Source: Margaritifera margaritifera (lineage: Eukaryota > Mollusca > Bivalvia > Unionida > Margaritiferidae). Taken from it: 64,000 bases of DNA. The position numbers and the translations under genes were made by a program. Shown piece by piece: positions 41,191 through 51,904 of the stretch. The stretch's first letter is position 1. Every line of letters begins with the position of its first letter. The DNA is taken from assembly GCA_029931535.1 (NCBI GenBank), contig JAQPZY010001244.1, positions 1 through 64,000 on the forward strand, in the 5' to 3' direction. The notes below the pieces were generated by a model. The model made no database searches. It had not been told where the DNA came from and was given only the letters and a program-made list of their open reading frames with translations.

Positions 41191-42186
41191 TTATGAAAAA
41201 ATGCATTATGATAGACAAAGCAAGTATTTAAAGGGAAGTATCATTATTAAACTTCTATCTCCTTCTGCCCTCCCTTCAACCTTAAATGTAGAATAGATCA
41301 TAAAAATGGTAAACTTTTAATTAATGGTACCACAAGGTAAGATTCACATTATGGTGTATTTTTTTCTGGGGTGTCGTATGCAGGGAAAGCTGCTTTTGTG
41401 GACACCTTGACAAAAGGAACACCCACTCTTAAAGGACATTTGTGGGTCCCTTCTCTTATATTTATCATTACAGTGATCCGTCACTATATGGCTTCTCAGT
41501 ATAAGACAGTCCTTTTTATAAAATGCATCTGGTTTGTGAATCCCATTTCATTATTTAGTAGTAATATCATATGTATAAATAAATACCCAAGAATAAGGCC
41601 ACAGCACACATAAGGTAGTCTATGGTTCCTGTGAACAGCATTATAGTCAGGTAATACTGCATTTTAAGCTCTTTTAATCTTGCAAAATTGACCCTTTAAT
41701 AAGCCGAATATGGTCATAGATCTCATTTCATTATTTAATATTAATAGTATATATCAAATACCTCAATATAAGGCAATCTCTCCTATAAGGTGGTTGACCT
41801 TTATGGTTCACATGAACAGAGTTACAGCAAGAGAGTAAATACATATGAATTTACTGATTTCAAGATACTGCCTAGAAAGCTGTTCTTGTACAATTCTAAC
41901 CATGCAATTGAAACAGTACAATTGAAGTAAAATGGTCTCTAATTAGACATTGCGGAATGAATGAATTACTTGATAATCAGGCTAGAAAATGATTGCATTT
42001 TATCAATCATGTCAATTAACTGCAGAAGGCTAAATTTAGTTTCATGTATGCATGCTGTGGCAAGTATCAATGTCAGCCGCAATAGTTCAGTTGGGAGAGC
42101 GTTAGACTAAAAATCTAAAAGCCCCCAGTTGAATCCCAGGTTACAGCTCAGAACAAATCTGGCGTTTGGCAGGATTTTTTTTATTT
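39923..42186 (+). repeat. Array unit 10, partial and diverged edge copy
   Basis: Up to about 41130 this copy follows unit 9 closely. There it jumps over two blocks, roughly 560 bp and 260 bp in unit 9 coordinates (about 36723-37286 and 37313-37572), which removes the endonuclease region. After the jump, similarity falls markedly near 41340-41430 and 42000-42180, with a better-conserved patch near 41590-41720. Landmark-to-tRNA distance is 2,153 bp here against 2,954 bp in unit 9. Confidence 0.93.
42076..42148 (+). pseudogene. tRNA-Phe pseudogene (AAA anticodon) at the array edge
   Basis: Alignable without gaps to the intact copies but with about a dozen substitutions. The acceptor arm has two C-A mismatches, the T-stem has two broken pairs, box B reads AGTTGAATCCC, and the anticodon loop is CTAAAAA, giving AAA instead of GAA. 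The anticodon stem is still paired. It marks the right end of array similarity. Confidence 0.88.
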
Positions 42187-42460
42187 TATAAACATTCTTT
42201 CTATCTCTATCCTGACAATTTGAAAAACTAGTCACTAGATTTGTAACATCATATGAAGTTTCCCACAATCAATTATGGATAAAAATTTTGGAAAATCTGA
42301 TAAAAAGATTCTCTTTATTTGCAACCTTTTTGAAAATATATTTTCACTGATTATAATCATTGCTATATCTGATTAGTTAGTTAAGCAAAGTTATTAAAAA
42401 CAGTTGAAGTAATCAGCACTTAAAAAATAAAGATGAATGATAAACAAGGGAACCAAGACT
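42187..42460. other. Unique AT-rich flank right of the array
   Basis: No gene, RNA or repeat is recognised in this stretch. It is the first sequence outside the array on the right. Confidence 0.6.
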
Positions 42461-42560
42461 TTACCCCCCTGTCAATTACCCCCCTGCCATCACCCCCCAC
42501 CCCGTCATTTACCCCCTCTGTATATTACCCCCCGGTCTGTTACCCCCCCTCAGTCTTTTA
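42461..42560 (+). repeat. C-rich irregular repeat (TTACCCCCC motifs)
   Basis: Seven or more C4-C7 runs within 100 bp, several inside a ttaccccc context at roughly 16-bp spacing. The - strand therefore has closely spaced G4-G7 runs and could form a G-quadruplex, the + strand an i-motif. Confidence 0.8.
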
Positions 42561-42664
42561 CTATATAACATATAATTGTTATACCCCAGAATAAACAATA
42601 AATTAAAATAAATTTCAAAAAAATTTATTGTAAATTTTTATCAAAATATGTTATATTGATATGA

Positions 42665-42784
42665 TTACAGCTGAATGTTATGTGCGATCCCTCGCAAGTA
42701 TTCATAGTGCTCTCTATTAGCAAAGTCATTAACAATGTTCATAATCCGAGCATTGCAGTCACGATATTTGCAGTGACGGGATAC
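42665..42784 (-). pseudogene. Coding-like 39-codon fragment, unknown protein
   Basis: On the - strand, 39 sense codons precede a TAA stop (42665-42667). The peptide begins VSRHCKYRDCNARIMN and ends YLRGIAHNIQL. Its mixed composition and two closely spaced Cys look more like real coding sequence than random AT-rich DNA. It is preceded in frame by a stop and directly abuts the solo repeat at 42787. It may be a terminal exon or a fragment carried by a mobile element. I do not recognise the family. Confidence 0.3.
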
Positions 42785-42786
42785 TT

Positions 42787-43040
42787 ATGACACCTCAATG
42801 TAATGGACACCTGCTCTTAAAGGACATTATGGGAACCTTCCCTAATATTTGTGATTACTGTACTCCCTCACTAAAAGGGCACCTCAGTATAAGATGATCC
42901 ATTTTATAAGGTGGGTGTGGACATGGTTCCCATTCATTTTCAATAGTGAATAAAATACCTCAACATAAGGCAACCTCAACTATAAGGCATTCCATTTTTC
43001 TGGTTCCCATGAACATTATAATGAGGGAATGCTGTATTTT
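42787..43040 (+). repeat. Solo copy of the 'tataaggc' dispersed repeat
   Basis: Shares ggacacctgctcttaaagg, gcacctcagtataaga, aaaatacctcaacataaggc and the closing gaacattataatgaggg-type end with the block inside the array units, at clearly lower identity. It shows the family is dispersed in the genome and not limited to the array. Confidence 0.7.
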
Positions 43041-43404
43041 AATCTTTGTATAATGATACATTTTTGTAGTCTCCTGAGAGTCCTTTTTTGACAGATTGCA
43101 CTTTTTTTAAAGCTGGGGAACTTGCTACATGTTACAGTACTGAAGCAGCATAATGGAAATTTTCACAGCCACAGCATGTCGTAACTTGCATAGGTGTTTA
43201 CTGTATTAGATACACATCAAGAAAAAAAGCAAAATATAAATAAGCAAAATATAAATAAGTTGACTAGCAGGGAAAAAAATGATTTAACAACTTATCAAAC
43301 TCATGGGTACAGCTGGGTCAGATGGGTGAATATTCTGCACATGCAATGCATGGGTCAAATGTTTAAAACTGAGATTACAAAGTACACCTTGTTTTAGATA
43401 TTAA

Positions 43405-43457
<53 letters not shown>

Positions 43458-43890
43458 CACTGTGCCCCTGTGCATGTAATAAGTGTTTTTCACTTTCAGC
43501 ATCAAAATATAAAAAGCTAAAACAAAAACTGAAAATCAAATTAATCTTGCAAAATTTACGTTGAATTGGATAGTCTATATACTATTTGATTCTTTCCTGG
43601 ATGGTTCTTGATGGGGCACTATAAAAAGTGTGGACTGATAACATATGGGAGGCAACTTTTTTTTTTTTTCTTTTTAATTTTGAAACATACAGCAGTTGTT
43701 CCCTATATTACCACTCGGGGACAAGTAGACAGTGTACTTTGAGTGAATTAGTTGTGGACAAGAAGATATTGTACACTTTTAGACAATCATATAACTTGGA
43801 ACAAAATATAGAATTAAAATGTGTCCTTCCAATGTTAATGTCAAATTGCGACCAAATAATGTCTTCAGGCAGAAGTAAGATCTTTGAAAC
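43041..43890. other. Non-coding stretch with a GA microsatellite
   Basis: AT-rich sequence with a (GA)23 tract at 43409-43454 and several homopolymers. I see no gene; the frames open here are short and cross low-complexity DNA. Confidence 0.55.
43409..43454 (+). repeat. (GA)n microsatellite
   Basis: Uninterrupted GA dinucleotides, 46 bp. Confidence 0.97.
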
Positions 43891-45655
43891 TACCGTAATC
43901 ACGGTAAGTCTTGGGACACGAAAAAATAATTTTTTTTTTTTCGTATCCCAAGACTTATATGCCTGTAAAATATAAAAAAGTTTCGGTGTCCCAAAACTTG
44001 TAGACACAAAAAAAATGTAAAGACAAAATTGGGAAGATCGCCATACATCACACAGCAGTGACCAGCTCGTTCAATTACCACGTCATTTGTCAATAAACTG
44101 TTATACACTACTATGATTGTTTATGTTATTATTTTGCATGTGCATATTTTCCGATTTCTCCAACATGATTTAAAATAAAGGTAAATAAAGACTTCATAAT
44201 TCACGGGCCGCTTATATTTGAGGGACGACCTGTACTATAGTGTACAGTACTTACGCAGTGCAAATCGTACTTGGCGTCACTTATATCCTTGTTTATTCCC
44301 AAAAATATTCGATGCAGATTTTGCTTTATTCATCATTTTTACCAAATCGCATTCTTCCAAATTACATTTCAGCTACACGTTCATTGCTGTTTCATTTATT
44401 TGGATTCACACGATTAACAGTTACTGTTTTTCAGTGGTATAAGCGATCCTACAAAGTGATGTAATCTATATGAAAAGGCACGCGTGTTTAATTTTATAAA
44501 GCACATAACCAGCATAAATTCAAATAACTTGTCATATATAATATATGTTAAAATTCTGAATAGATCAATTAAGAGCATCATTGATCCATTTTAGTTTAGT
44601 GTTTCGGCTTCACAAAATGATAATTTTCCACGCATTATTCATTCCACTTTTGATTTTGGCAAGCTGGTTGTTCTGGCGTCTTCTTTGTTTATAATTGGCG
44701 GATTTGCCTGTTGTTTTCCGACAGCAATCCAGGCCAGTTAATTGTTAAAACCCTGAAATTGGCTTGGGTAAAGAGGAATTTTGTCTGGCGGCAATGCCGG
44801 TACTTTTATGTCATTGGCTTCTACTGCGTAATATTAGCACGATTACCGTAACTGAGTAAACAGGACTTATTTAAGGTCGCTTACATCAAAGAAAACTACC
44901 ACCGAGTTTTTATTTTAAAAGCATTATTTCTTAAACTTCTTTATCGTATTTTAAAGATATTATTTAAGCTTAGTGCAGTGGTGCCTATGATTCGAATCAA
45001 TGTATGTACTTCATTCATCACAAGTCAAATCTTCAATGTGCACGTGGTGACGACATGATGTAAACATGCGTACAATAAATGTTTGAGTTGAAATAAACAC
45101 CATTTTCATTGTTCGCATCCTGGTTATCACATTGCAATGAATTAGGTATTTCCATTTTCAGTGAAAAAAAACCTCCCCAATAATTACAGGCGACTTTCGA
45201 CAATTTTAATGCAATAATCCATAAACTGACAATAGTAAACTAGAGCACAATAGGGAGAAGTTATTGTTGAATGGGTATAACATACCGCTAATGCTCAGTT
45301 CTTGTCATCGTCTGATTAAATTAGACATATTTTAATTTGATAGAAATAATAAGAAAACAGAAAATTCAATATATGTATTGACTCTTCACACAAATTGTAA
45401 TAATTTATAATATTTCCATGTAATAATTCATAATGAGAGTCCCTTAACAACCACGAAGTCCTGTTTATTTTACATGAGGTTACGGTCGATAAAATACGCC
45501 GATCGATCAGTAGAAAAAAAAATGTTTTAGGTGTCCCAAGACTTATAGTACATGAAAAAATTGCTTTACCTTCGTGTCCCAACTTTTATAGGTCATAAAA
45601 AAAATTACTTTTGAAAATAATTAAGGGTGTCTCAAGACTTACCGTGATTACGGTA
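43891..45655. mobile_element. Non-autonomous TIR DNA transposon, 1,765 bp
   Basis: The left end begins taccgtaatcacggtaagtc and the right end is its reverse complement. The terminal inverted repeats are 29 bp (43891-43919 and 45627-45655) with 28 matches. Both termini start and end in TA, which fits a TA target duplication of the Tc1/mariner/pogo superfamily, but no longer duplication is seen. Further copies of a tcccaagactta motif lie just inside both ends (near 43945, 43988, 45534 and 45573), as subterminal transposase-binding repeats often do. No transposase is encoded: the interior has only short frames without a DDE/D pattern. Superfamily assignment is tentative. Confidence 0.8.
43905..43957. 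repeat. Hairpin at the left end of the TIR transposon
   Basis: Arms taagtcttgggacacgaaaa and its near-complement (ttttcgtatcccaagactta) flank an A/T-rich loop. The stem is about 20 bp with one mismatch. The left TIR is thus doubled in inverted orientation within 60 bp. Confidence 0.75.
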
Positions 45656-46439
45656 GATACTTGTACATAATATAAAGTCCAGGCGGAATTTACTTTATTC
45701 TTTGAAAGTCAATTTTAATAATATGAAATATTAGTTAGAGATTTTTTATTGGACTAAAAATGAATACAATTATTTTCTATATATATAAAATTTATTGTCT
45801 CATACATATCTAAAGTTAATAGTTACATAAATTATTGTTATCAAAAAGTAAAAGTTTGTATTCAAAACCCATTTTGTTGTTGTTGCATTCTTCAATGAAA
45901 TATTTCAGCAATCCCAATCACCTTTGCAGATGGAGGTATATGCACACCCTTATGGTCAAAAATTAGTGCTACATTTAATTTCTAAAGCAGAAAATGATTT
46001 GAAAAACAAATGTAGACTAATAATGAGTGTCCTATTACATAAGTGTTAACTGCCAAGAATGTATTCATATATAAAGTTGGGTGACTTCAATCAAATTAGT
46101 ATTGTAAATTGTTGACATAACTTTAGCGTGTAAGATTCAACATAGGTGATAGGTACATGTGATACATATTTTAAAAAATGAGAAAAAAATAAGAAAGCAA
46201 AATTTTAACTATAGTGTCTTATGGTCTTGTATACAGAAGTTTTCAAAGTGGGGGATTCTTAGAATGTCTAATCAAACCAATGTGAGAAAATTCTACCTGT
46301 GAGCAGATACTAAAGAGAGAGAGAGAGCATATTGATAGATGCAGTTAGGAATAAATATATATCTCTGTGTATGTATGTGTGTATGTAAAAAGTTTAGACC
46401 TTGTTTTGTTTTGACCTTATTTTGAAAGTTTTATTATGC

Positions 46440-46545
46440 TGAATGACATACATCTTTAAGGCTACATACATGCACCCTTCCCCAATAAAAATGACACCCA
46501 TCTTTATGACCACATACATGCACACACACCCTCCCAATAAAAATG
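46440..46545 (+). repeat. Short tandem duplication (about 60-bp unit), related to 48240-48320
   Basis: Two copies of an acatacatgcac / ccaataaaaatg / acacccatcttta unit lie in tandem here. The same unit appears twice more at 48240-48320. The spacing and partial divergence suggest an old local minisatellite separated by insertion or duplication. Confidence 0.65.
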
Positions 46546-48239
46546 CAAACATGCCATAACGCGACGTGTCACGCGAAAAACACGAGTTTGGTCTTCCAAA
46601 CTCCCCGACACGGTCTTGTTTAGAAAAACATGATTTTCAGCAATCTTAGTGAAAAAATAAAATTCCCACAAAAAAAAAAAAAAGGAAATTTCTTTATCAC
46701 AATGATATATGCCCGTAATCTGTGGTATGTATAAATAGTAAATAGTCTTGCTCATATAAAACTATCCTCGGGACAGTTTATACAGATGTTTTAGAGACAA
46801 TTAAAAGGTGAGGCAGTCGGTGACAAACATACACCTTTCAGAGATTTACTGAATTGGCTCACAATAGCTAGGGTGATATGTTGTGTCAAATCCTTTGAGC
46901 ACTGCTGAGGGAGAGCCCAATAGGCTAATTTGCATAGGTAAAGTATACTAAGTGGAACAACCCAATTTGTCTGAAGTTAAATACATGAAACAGATTCGTG
47001 TTGAAAATTGGATGTTATTACACACCACTGACTGCATTGATTGAGAATGTTGAAGCCGTCTTTATTAAAGTTTGTGATCAGCGGCAGTGTTTCTTTGAAG
47101 TCGGATTTTTACTCCATATATAAAATTCAAAACATGATTATTTTGGTAGGTTGAACAAGGAGCACCATTCAATCTCTTATGCAGGGTTGCACCTAGGATC
47201 CAAAGGTCAGGGGACACCATGTCCCTCACCCTCCAGAATTGGGGGACACACACCATTTTAAAGGGACAAAGGAATATTGTAGTACATAATCCACTAAAAG
47301 TGCTAAAAAATGAGATAATCTTCTTTGCTTCGACAGTTTTGCCACCTAACTTTCTCGTATTTTCCTTGAAAATTTACATGATTGCAATAAACGTTTTATC
47401 ATGTGATCAAGTAACTCATGAAAATATCAACATGTTTGAATATCTGGTTAACCTGAAATGAACTGCACCATGGAATTTTAATAATATTAAAGTATTAAAT
47501 CATTAATCAAATGACCAATTGTGTATTTGCTTAAAATTGGTACCTTTTTCAATAATTCAGCCTGAAAATAATTTAAATCTTCACTGCCGTAGGCGTGACT
47601 TTAACCTCGAAAATACGTTACAATAGCGGCGGTCAAAGACTTTAGCAACTCGGCAGACTATCACAAACCTCAAATGTTTTCATTGCCAGATTCATTGTTT
47701 TGAAATGGATATTCTTTGCCATCTAATAGCGTTGATCCCTTTTAGCGAATTTCGCCATTGCTTGCGATAACATATATGTGGATGCACATTCGCGAAGAAA
47801 AAGTGTAGGCATATTTGTGAACACAAATGACACTTGCATTACCATCAGACCGTGTACAGAAAGCAGCAAAGACTACATGTAACTAAAACTACATTTCACT
47901 GTCCAAAGGATTTTAAAGACAGTAACTAGGTGCATTTTTTGTATTTAATGTCTGTAAGGTTGTGACCATGTGTGTGGTGATGTTATTTGACAATTCTAAG
48001 TCAACCTTTTTTTTTTTTTTTTTTTAAGTATATTAAAATGCTTCACAGAAAACAGTTGGTATTTTCTTTTTATTAAGATTTGAATTTCCAGTCATTTGCT
48101 ATAGGCTGATTTGAAAAGATAACTTATTCTCATTTGGATGCCGTCGCTTTTGGGAAGTCACGCGCACTGACCCCCCTTGGGACCTCAAAACACACTTTTT
48201 GAGTCTCGAAAAACCCCCAACACTGTCAGGGAATATGGC

Positions 48240-48320
48240 AAGTATGAAAATGACACCCATCTTTATGGCCACATACATGCACTCTCCCCCGATAAAAATG
48301 ACACCCATCTTTATGGCTAT
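48240..48320 (+). repeat. Second location of the 'acacccatctttatgg' duplication
   Basis: Carries aaaatgacacccatcttta twice at 60-bp spacing, with ccacatacatgcac between, matching the pair near 46450-46545. Confidence 0.65.
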
Positions 48321-48936
48321 CTATAAAAATGAAACCACACTTGCCAACAAATAACATGTTTATTATCCATAAAATAGGCAATTACACAATTCAAAGTTTG
48401 TGCTTTATTCAATATATACTATATTCTTTCTATTATCACAGTGAAATGTGTTTGTAAAAACAATTCTTGCCAATATTGGCATATTCACTGCGCTCCTTCC
48501 CAAATAAATGATACAAGATTGAGAACAAACTTCAGTGGAATGTGATCTCAGCATGAAATTGAGTAAAAAACTAATGTTTTGATTATATAGTCAAACCAGG
48601 CCTAATGGTGACATGTATTATCCAAGTGCCTTTCTGTGATTAACATATTGTTTGAGCACAGGCATGCTAAGTATTGCAAAGATAAAAACAATTAAATTAG
48701 ACATTTTTATTTATTTAAATAAATTTTAAACAATTAAAGAAAAAATATAATTTGAAACCACATGAAATTCTGCATGAATTTTACAACTATTATAAAATGC
48801 AAATTAAAAGTTTAAAAGCAAACTTTGAATTACATCCACCAAATCATCTGGAAAAGGTGCTGTTGAACAATATCTCTCATCAACAAATAGTGCTGTAACG
48901 TTCAATGACTTTGGAGAATTTAAACATATATCTCAG

Positions 48937-49150
48937 CACTGTTGAGACTGCGATTCTGCCTAATCTCCACTCCCACCCCAAACTGCCGCACTGTTGAGAC
49001 TGCCAACCTTCTTAACCCCCTCCCCCGTGCCAAACCGCCGATACTGTCGACACTGCCAACCTGCCTAATCTCCCCGCCCCGACTCAAAACCCCTGAATTG
49101 TTGACACTGCTGACCTGCCTACACCCCTCCCCACCCAAAACCCCAGATAC
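48937..49150 (+). repeat. Degenerate minisatellite, about 53-bp unit, four copies
   Basis: Each copy starts with a cactgttgacactgc-like core, continues with a cctgcctaatctcc-like segment and ends C-rich (cccaccccaaa, cccccgtgccaaa, ccccgactcaaa, ccccacccaaaa). Strand asymmetry gives G-rich runs on the - strand. Both strands have open frames here because of the biased composition, which I do not take as genes. Confidence 0.75.
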
Positions 49151-49910
49151 CCCCATTTTGTCAAGCCAACTTTTAATTTACATAACATTAAATTGTAACA
49201 TTGACCTTAATCTAGGGTGTGGATGCACATACAGATAGATATATGGATGGACATGCACACAGATGTCAAAGTGATTGCTATGTCGAGTTTGTGTCAAGGC
49301 AGGCTTGACAAAAACATGTATATATGACAAAACTATAAAACTACAACTTTTTAAACTGGGCAACTGACATCCAAATTTGCTATCCAGACAGGAAGAACAG
49401 GACATTTAGAAAAAATCAGGAAGCCTCCTGCCTTCATCAGGAGACATAAAGGAAATGTGTTTTCTGCTTTACCAGAAAGAATAAAAGTACTGGTACAGTC
49501 AAACCTGTCTACAGAGGACAGTCACAAATCCTATTGGAACACTCTTAGGCCTTTCTGCCAATGATTAGAAAAACAATGGAATTACTACAGTAGCCACCAT
49601 TGCACATACATGTACCTTGTGTACCAAATGATAGCACATGCACCATCACATACCAACATAGTGTTCATTATGGGCAACTTGACTGAGAGGACTTATTCCT
49701 GGCCGAAAGATTACCAAGTTTCTTTTTTCAGACATGAACTCACTAGAAAACTTTTTTGTGCATAGCTTGTGCAGATAACTGCATTGAGGAACCATAATGC
49801 TTTTGACATGGCTTGATTTTGCTGAGCATGCTTTAATTTGTGACTGAATTTGCCATTTTTCACGATTTCCCCCTTTTTATGCTGTATCACTCCTTAAAAG
49901 TGTTTCCAAG

Positions 49911-49968
49911 ATAAAATTTGGTTGAAAATCCATGAAGTGATAAAATTTGGTTGAAAATTCATGAAGTG
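49911..49968 (+). repeat. 29-bp tandem duplication
   Basis: ataaaatttggttgaaaat plus ccatgaagtg is repeated once with a single difference (c to t). Confidence 0.85.
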
Positions 49969-50710
49969 TTCTGGTTGCCACAAGTCTTATGTAGAAGTTT
50001 ATAATAACCAGTCCTGGACTGGAAATTATAACAACTCTTCAGCTTGAGATTTTGTTGTAACCAATCATAAATCATGATGCTACTTTTGAAAGCTAATTTC
50101 TGATTGGTTGATGGTGCAAATTCAATCTCAGAGTTTTATGATCTCTGGGCCTAGACATTTACAATATCTCTAATATGTAATGTAACAACAAGGAAGCCTG
50201 GGCCTGCATGTCAAGCCCATAATTGAAGCATTGCCTGAAAAACTTAAACCAAAACCTTAACAAACTGCCTACAATGCCGATGGTGACACTGCTGCTGGAA
50301 AAATGACTACTATGTCATGATTCACACTAATATGGACTCAAATAATAACGGACATTTTGGAGAAAAAAATTTGTGTCTTCTATCCATGCTGGACAGGTGT
50401 CATTTATATACTGAGTTTCATAAGGTGTCCTTTATGGACATGTGTTCTTCATATTGAAAGCCCTTTTTGACAAATTTAAGTGTACCTCCCTTATACTGCA
50501 CCATTATATTCACATATGATTTGAAACTGGACGGACTGTACTAAGGGTCTAAGTCTCAATTTGTTAACAGGAACAGTAATGATAATCAAAAGTCTGATAC
50601 AACACGGGGTACACATTTGGACGGAACACTCTCTTGTTATTGTGACCAATCAGAACAAATAAAAGTATATACATAGAAAATTATAAACATTGTACAAATA
50701 CTGATAACAG

Positions 50711-50713
<3 letters not shown>

Positions 50714-50780
<67 letters not shown>
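50714..50780 (+). repeat. (AT)n microsatellite
   Basis: About 33 uninterrupted AT dinucleotides. Confidence 0.95.
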
Positions 50781-50784
<4 letters not shown>

Positions 50785-50969
50785 TCTTTAATAAATGTTT
50801 ATTCACAAAACAGTTTTACAGACAACTTATTAAATGTACAAAAGAATTGTTAAGCAAATTTGGATTTCAACTTTAAAAATGGGAATGGAAATAACAGGTC
50901 TTCATATTCTCTAAATAAAACCCCTAATTATAACCAACTATGGACAATTAGTGAATAAACAGACTACTT

Positions 50970-51147
50970 TATATACTCACGTACAAGCTGATACCAACTG
51001 CAAACTGCATAGACCCTGATCTGCCATCGCATAATGTGCCAGCAGATCTGGGTCTTTGCAGTTTGTAGGGACTAATCAGTAGGACAAACAAGATAGACCC
51101 TGATCTGCCGGCACATTATGCAACTCGGCTTATACACGAGTATATAT
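50970..51147. mobile_element. Fold-back MITE copy 1
   Basis: The ends tatatactcacgtacaagc and ggcttatacacgagtatata are imperfect inverted repeats. Inside, 51001-51024 and 51042-51065 pair (22 of 24) around the shared core agaccctgatctgc, giving a hairpin with a 17-nt loop. A second agaccctgatctgc arm at about 51091 has no partner in this copy. No coding capacity. Confidence 0.78.
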
Positions 51148-51904
51148 GGTATGTAGAAATAGAGATTAGATACAAAATAGCTTTCCCCACTATCTATTTA
51201 GCGTTAATGAACATTACTTAGTAGCTTAGAAAAGTTGTGGCTAAAGTTTCAATTTATACTCTCTAGCAAATTTATCATTTGCTAAATTATTACTTAATGA
51301 ATACTATCCAATAGTAATAATTAAATCAATACAGAATACTTATGCATATCATGATTGCATGCATGACTAACTGTGGTCAAATTCTCTTAAATTGTACTTA
51401 AATTTTTGTCTTCACTTTTACTTTAGAAAAACATGAGCTTTTTAATAATGTGATTTATAATAATTTAAATATGTTGTACTAGCTTAAGACAATAATCTCT
51501 ATGGCTTTTCACTGTACACATGTACTGTAGACTACAGACATATCTACAGAGATCAAGGTGTAAATTTCATAACAATGTTGTCATAATATATCTTCAGTTG
51601 CAAATTTTAACTTGAAAATTTATATAATAAATAATGCTAAATGATTGTCTTGTTGTACCATCATTTGAACTAGAAATTTATATAATAAATTATGCTAAAT
51701 GATTGTCTTTTTGTACTATCATTTGACATGTTCTCATATGTTTTCTCACATTTTTATTATGCTAAGAAACAAGCAAGTTATAATAAATATTCAAAACATT
51801 TTGTCCTGTTGGTTTTCAAAAAAGGTAAAAATTATAATTGGGTAAACACTGACTATCAACTATTTGCTGTGAAATTGCCATAATTTCTACTGACATATCC
51901 ACTG
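51148..51904. other. AT-rich stretch with a 59-bp tandem duplication
   Basis: 51610-51668 and 51669-51726 are near-identical tandem copies (core taatgctaaatgattgtct). I see nothing else. Confidence 0.6.

Larger units (their letters stand above)
1..42186. repeat. Tandem macrosatellite array, 4.39-kb unit (tRNA-Phe + dead LINE)
   Basis: The same landmark (tatgtgtctagtaaccgata or a close variant) recurs at 1, 4710, 9158, 13556, 17951, 22346, 26740, 31134, 35528 and 39923. The spacings are 4709, 4448, 4398, 4395, 4395, 4394, 4394, 4394 and 4395 bp. All units are in direct orientation and units 3-9 are nearly identical. Each unit carries one + strand tRNA-Phe gene, a - strand LINE remnant and a short dispersed-repeat segment. 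Similarity stops at about 42186, just after the T-tract of the tenth tRNA copy. The array runs off the left edge, so its full copy number is unknown. Confidence 0.98.
45656..48936. other. Mostly unique non-coding sequence with a dispersed short duplication
   Basis: No gene recognised. It has a poly-T tract near 48007-48025, an interrupted GA tract near 46313-46327, and a motif pair described separately. A less AT-rich patch at about 47580-47830 contains several CG dinucleotides but no convincing frame or splice sites. Confidence 0.5.
49151..50969. other. Non-coding stretch with minor repeats
   Basis: No gene recognised. Contains an exact-looking 29-bp tandem duplication (49911-49968) and an (AT)n tract (50714-50780). 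Confidence 0.5.

Noticed and set aside
44218..44464. Two overlapping + strand frames of 74 codons inside the TIR transposon
   Set aside because: There is no transposase signature, and the two frames overlap in different registers.
48942..49238. A 98-codon + strand frame rich in Pro, Leu and Thr
   Set aside because: It reads through the C-rich minisatellite, and the opposite strand is open too; composition explains both.
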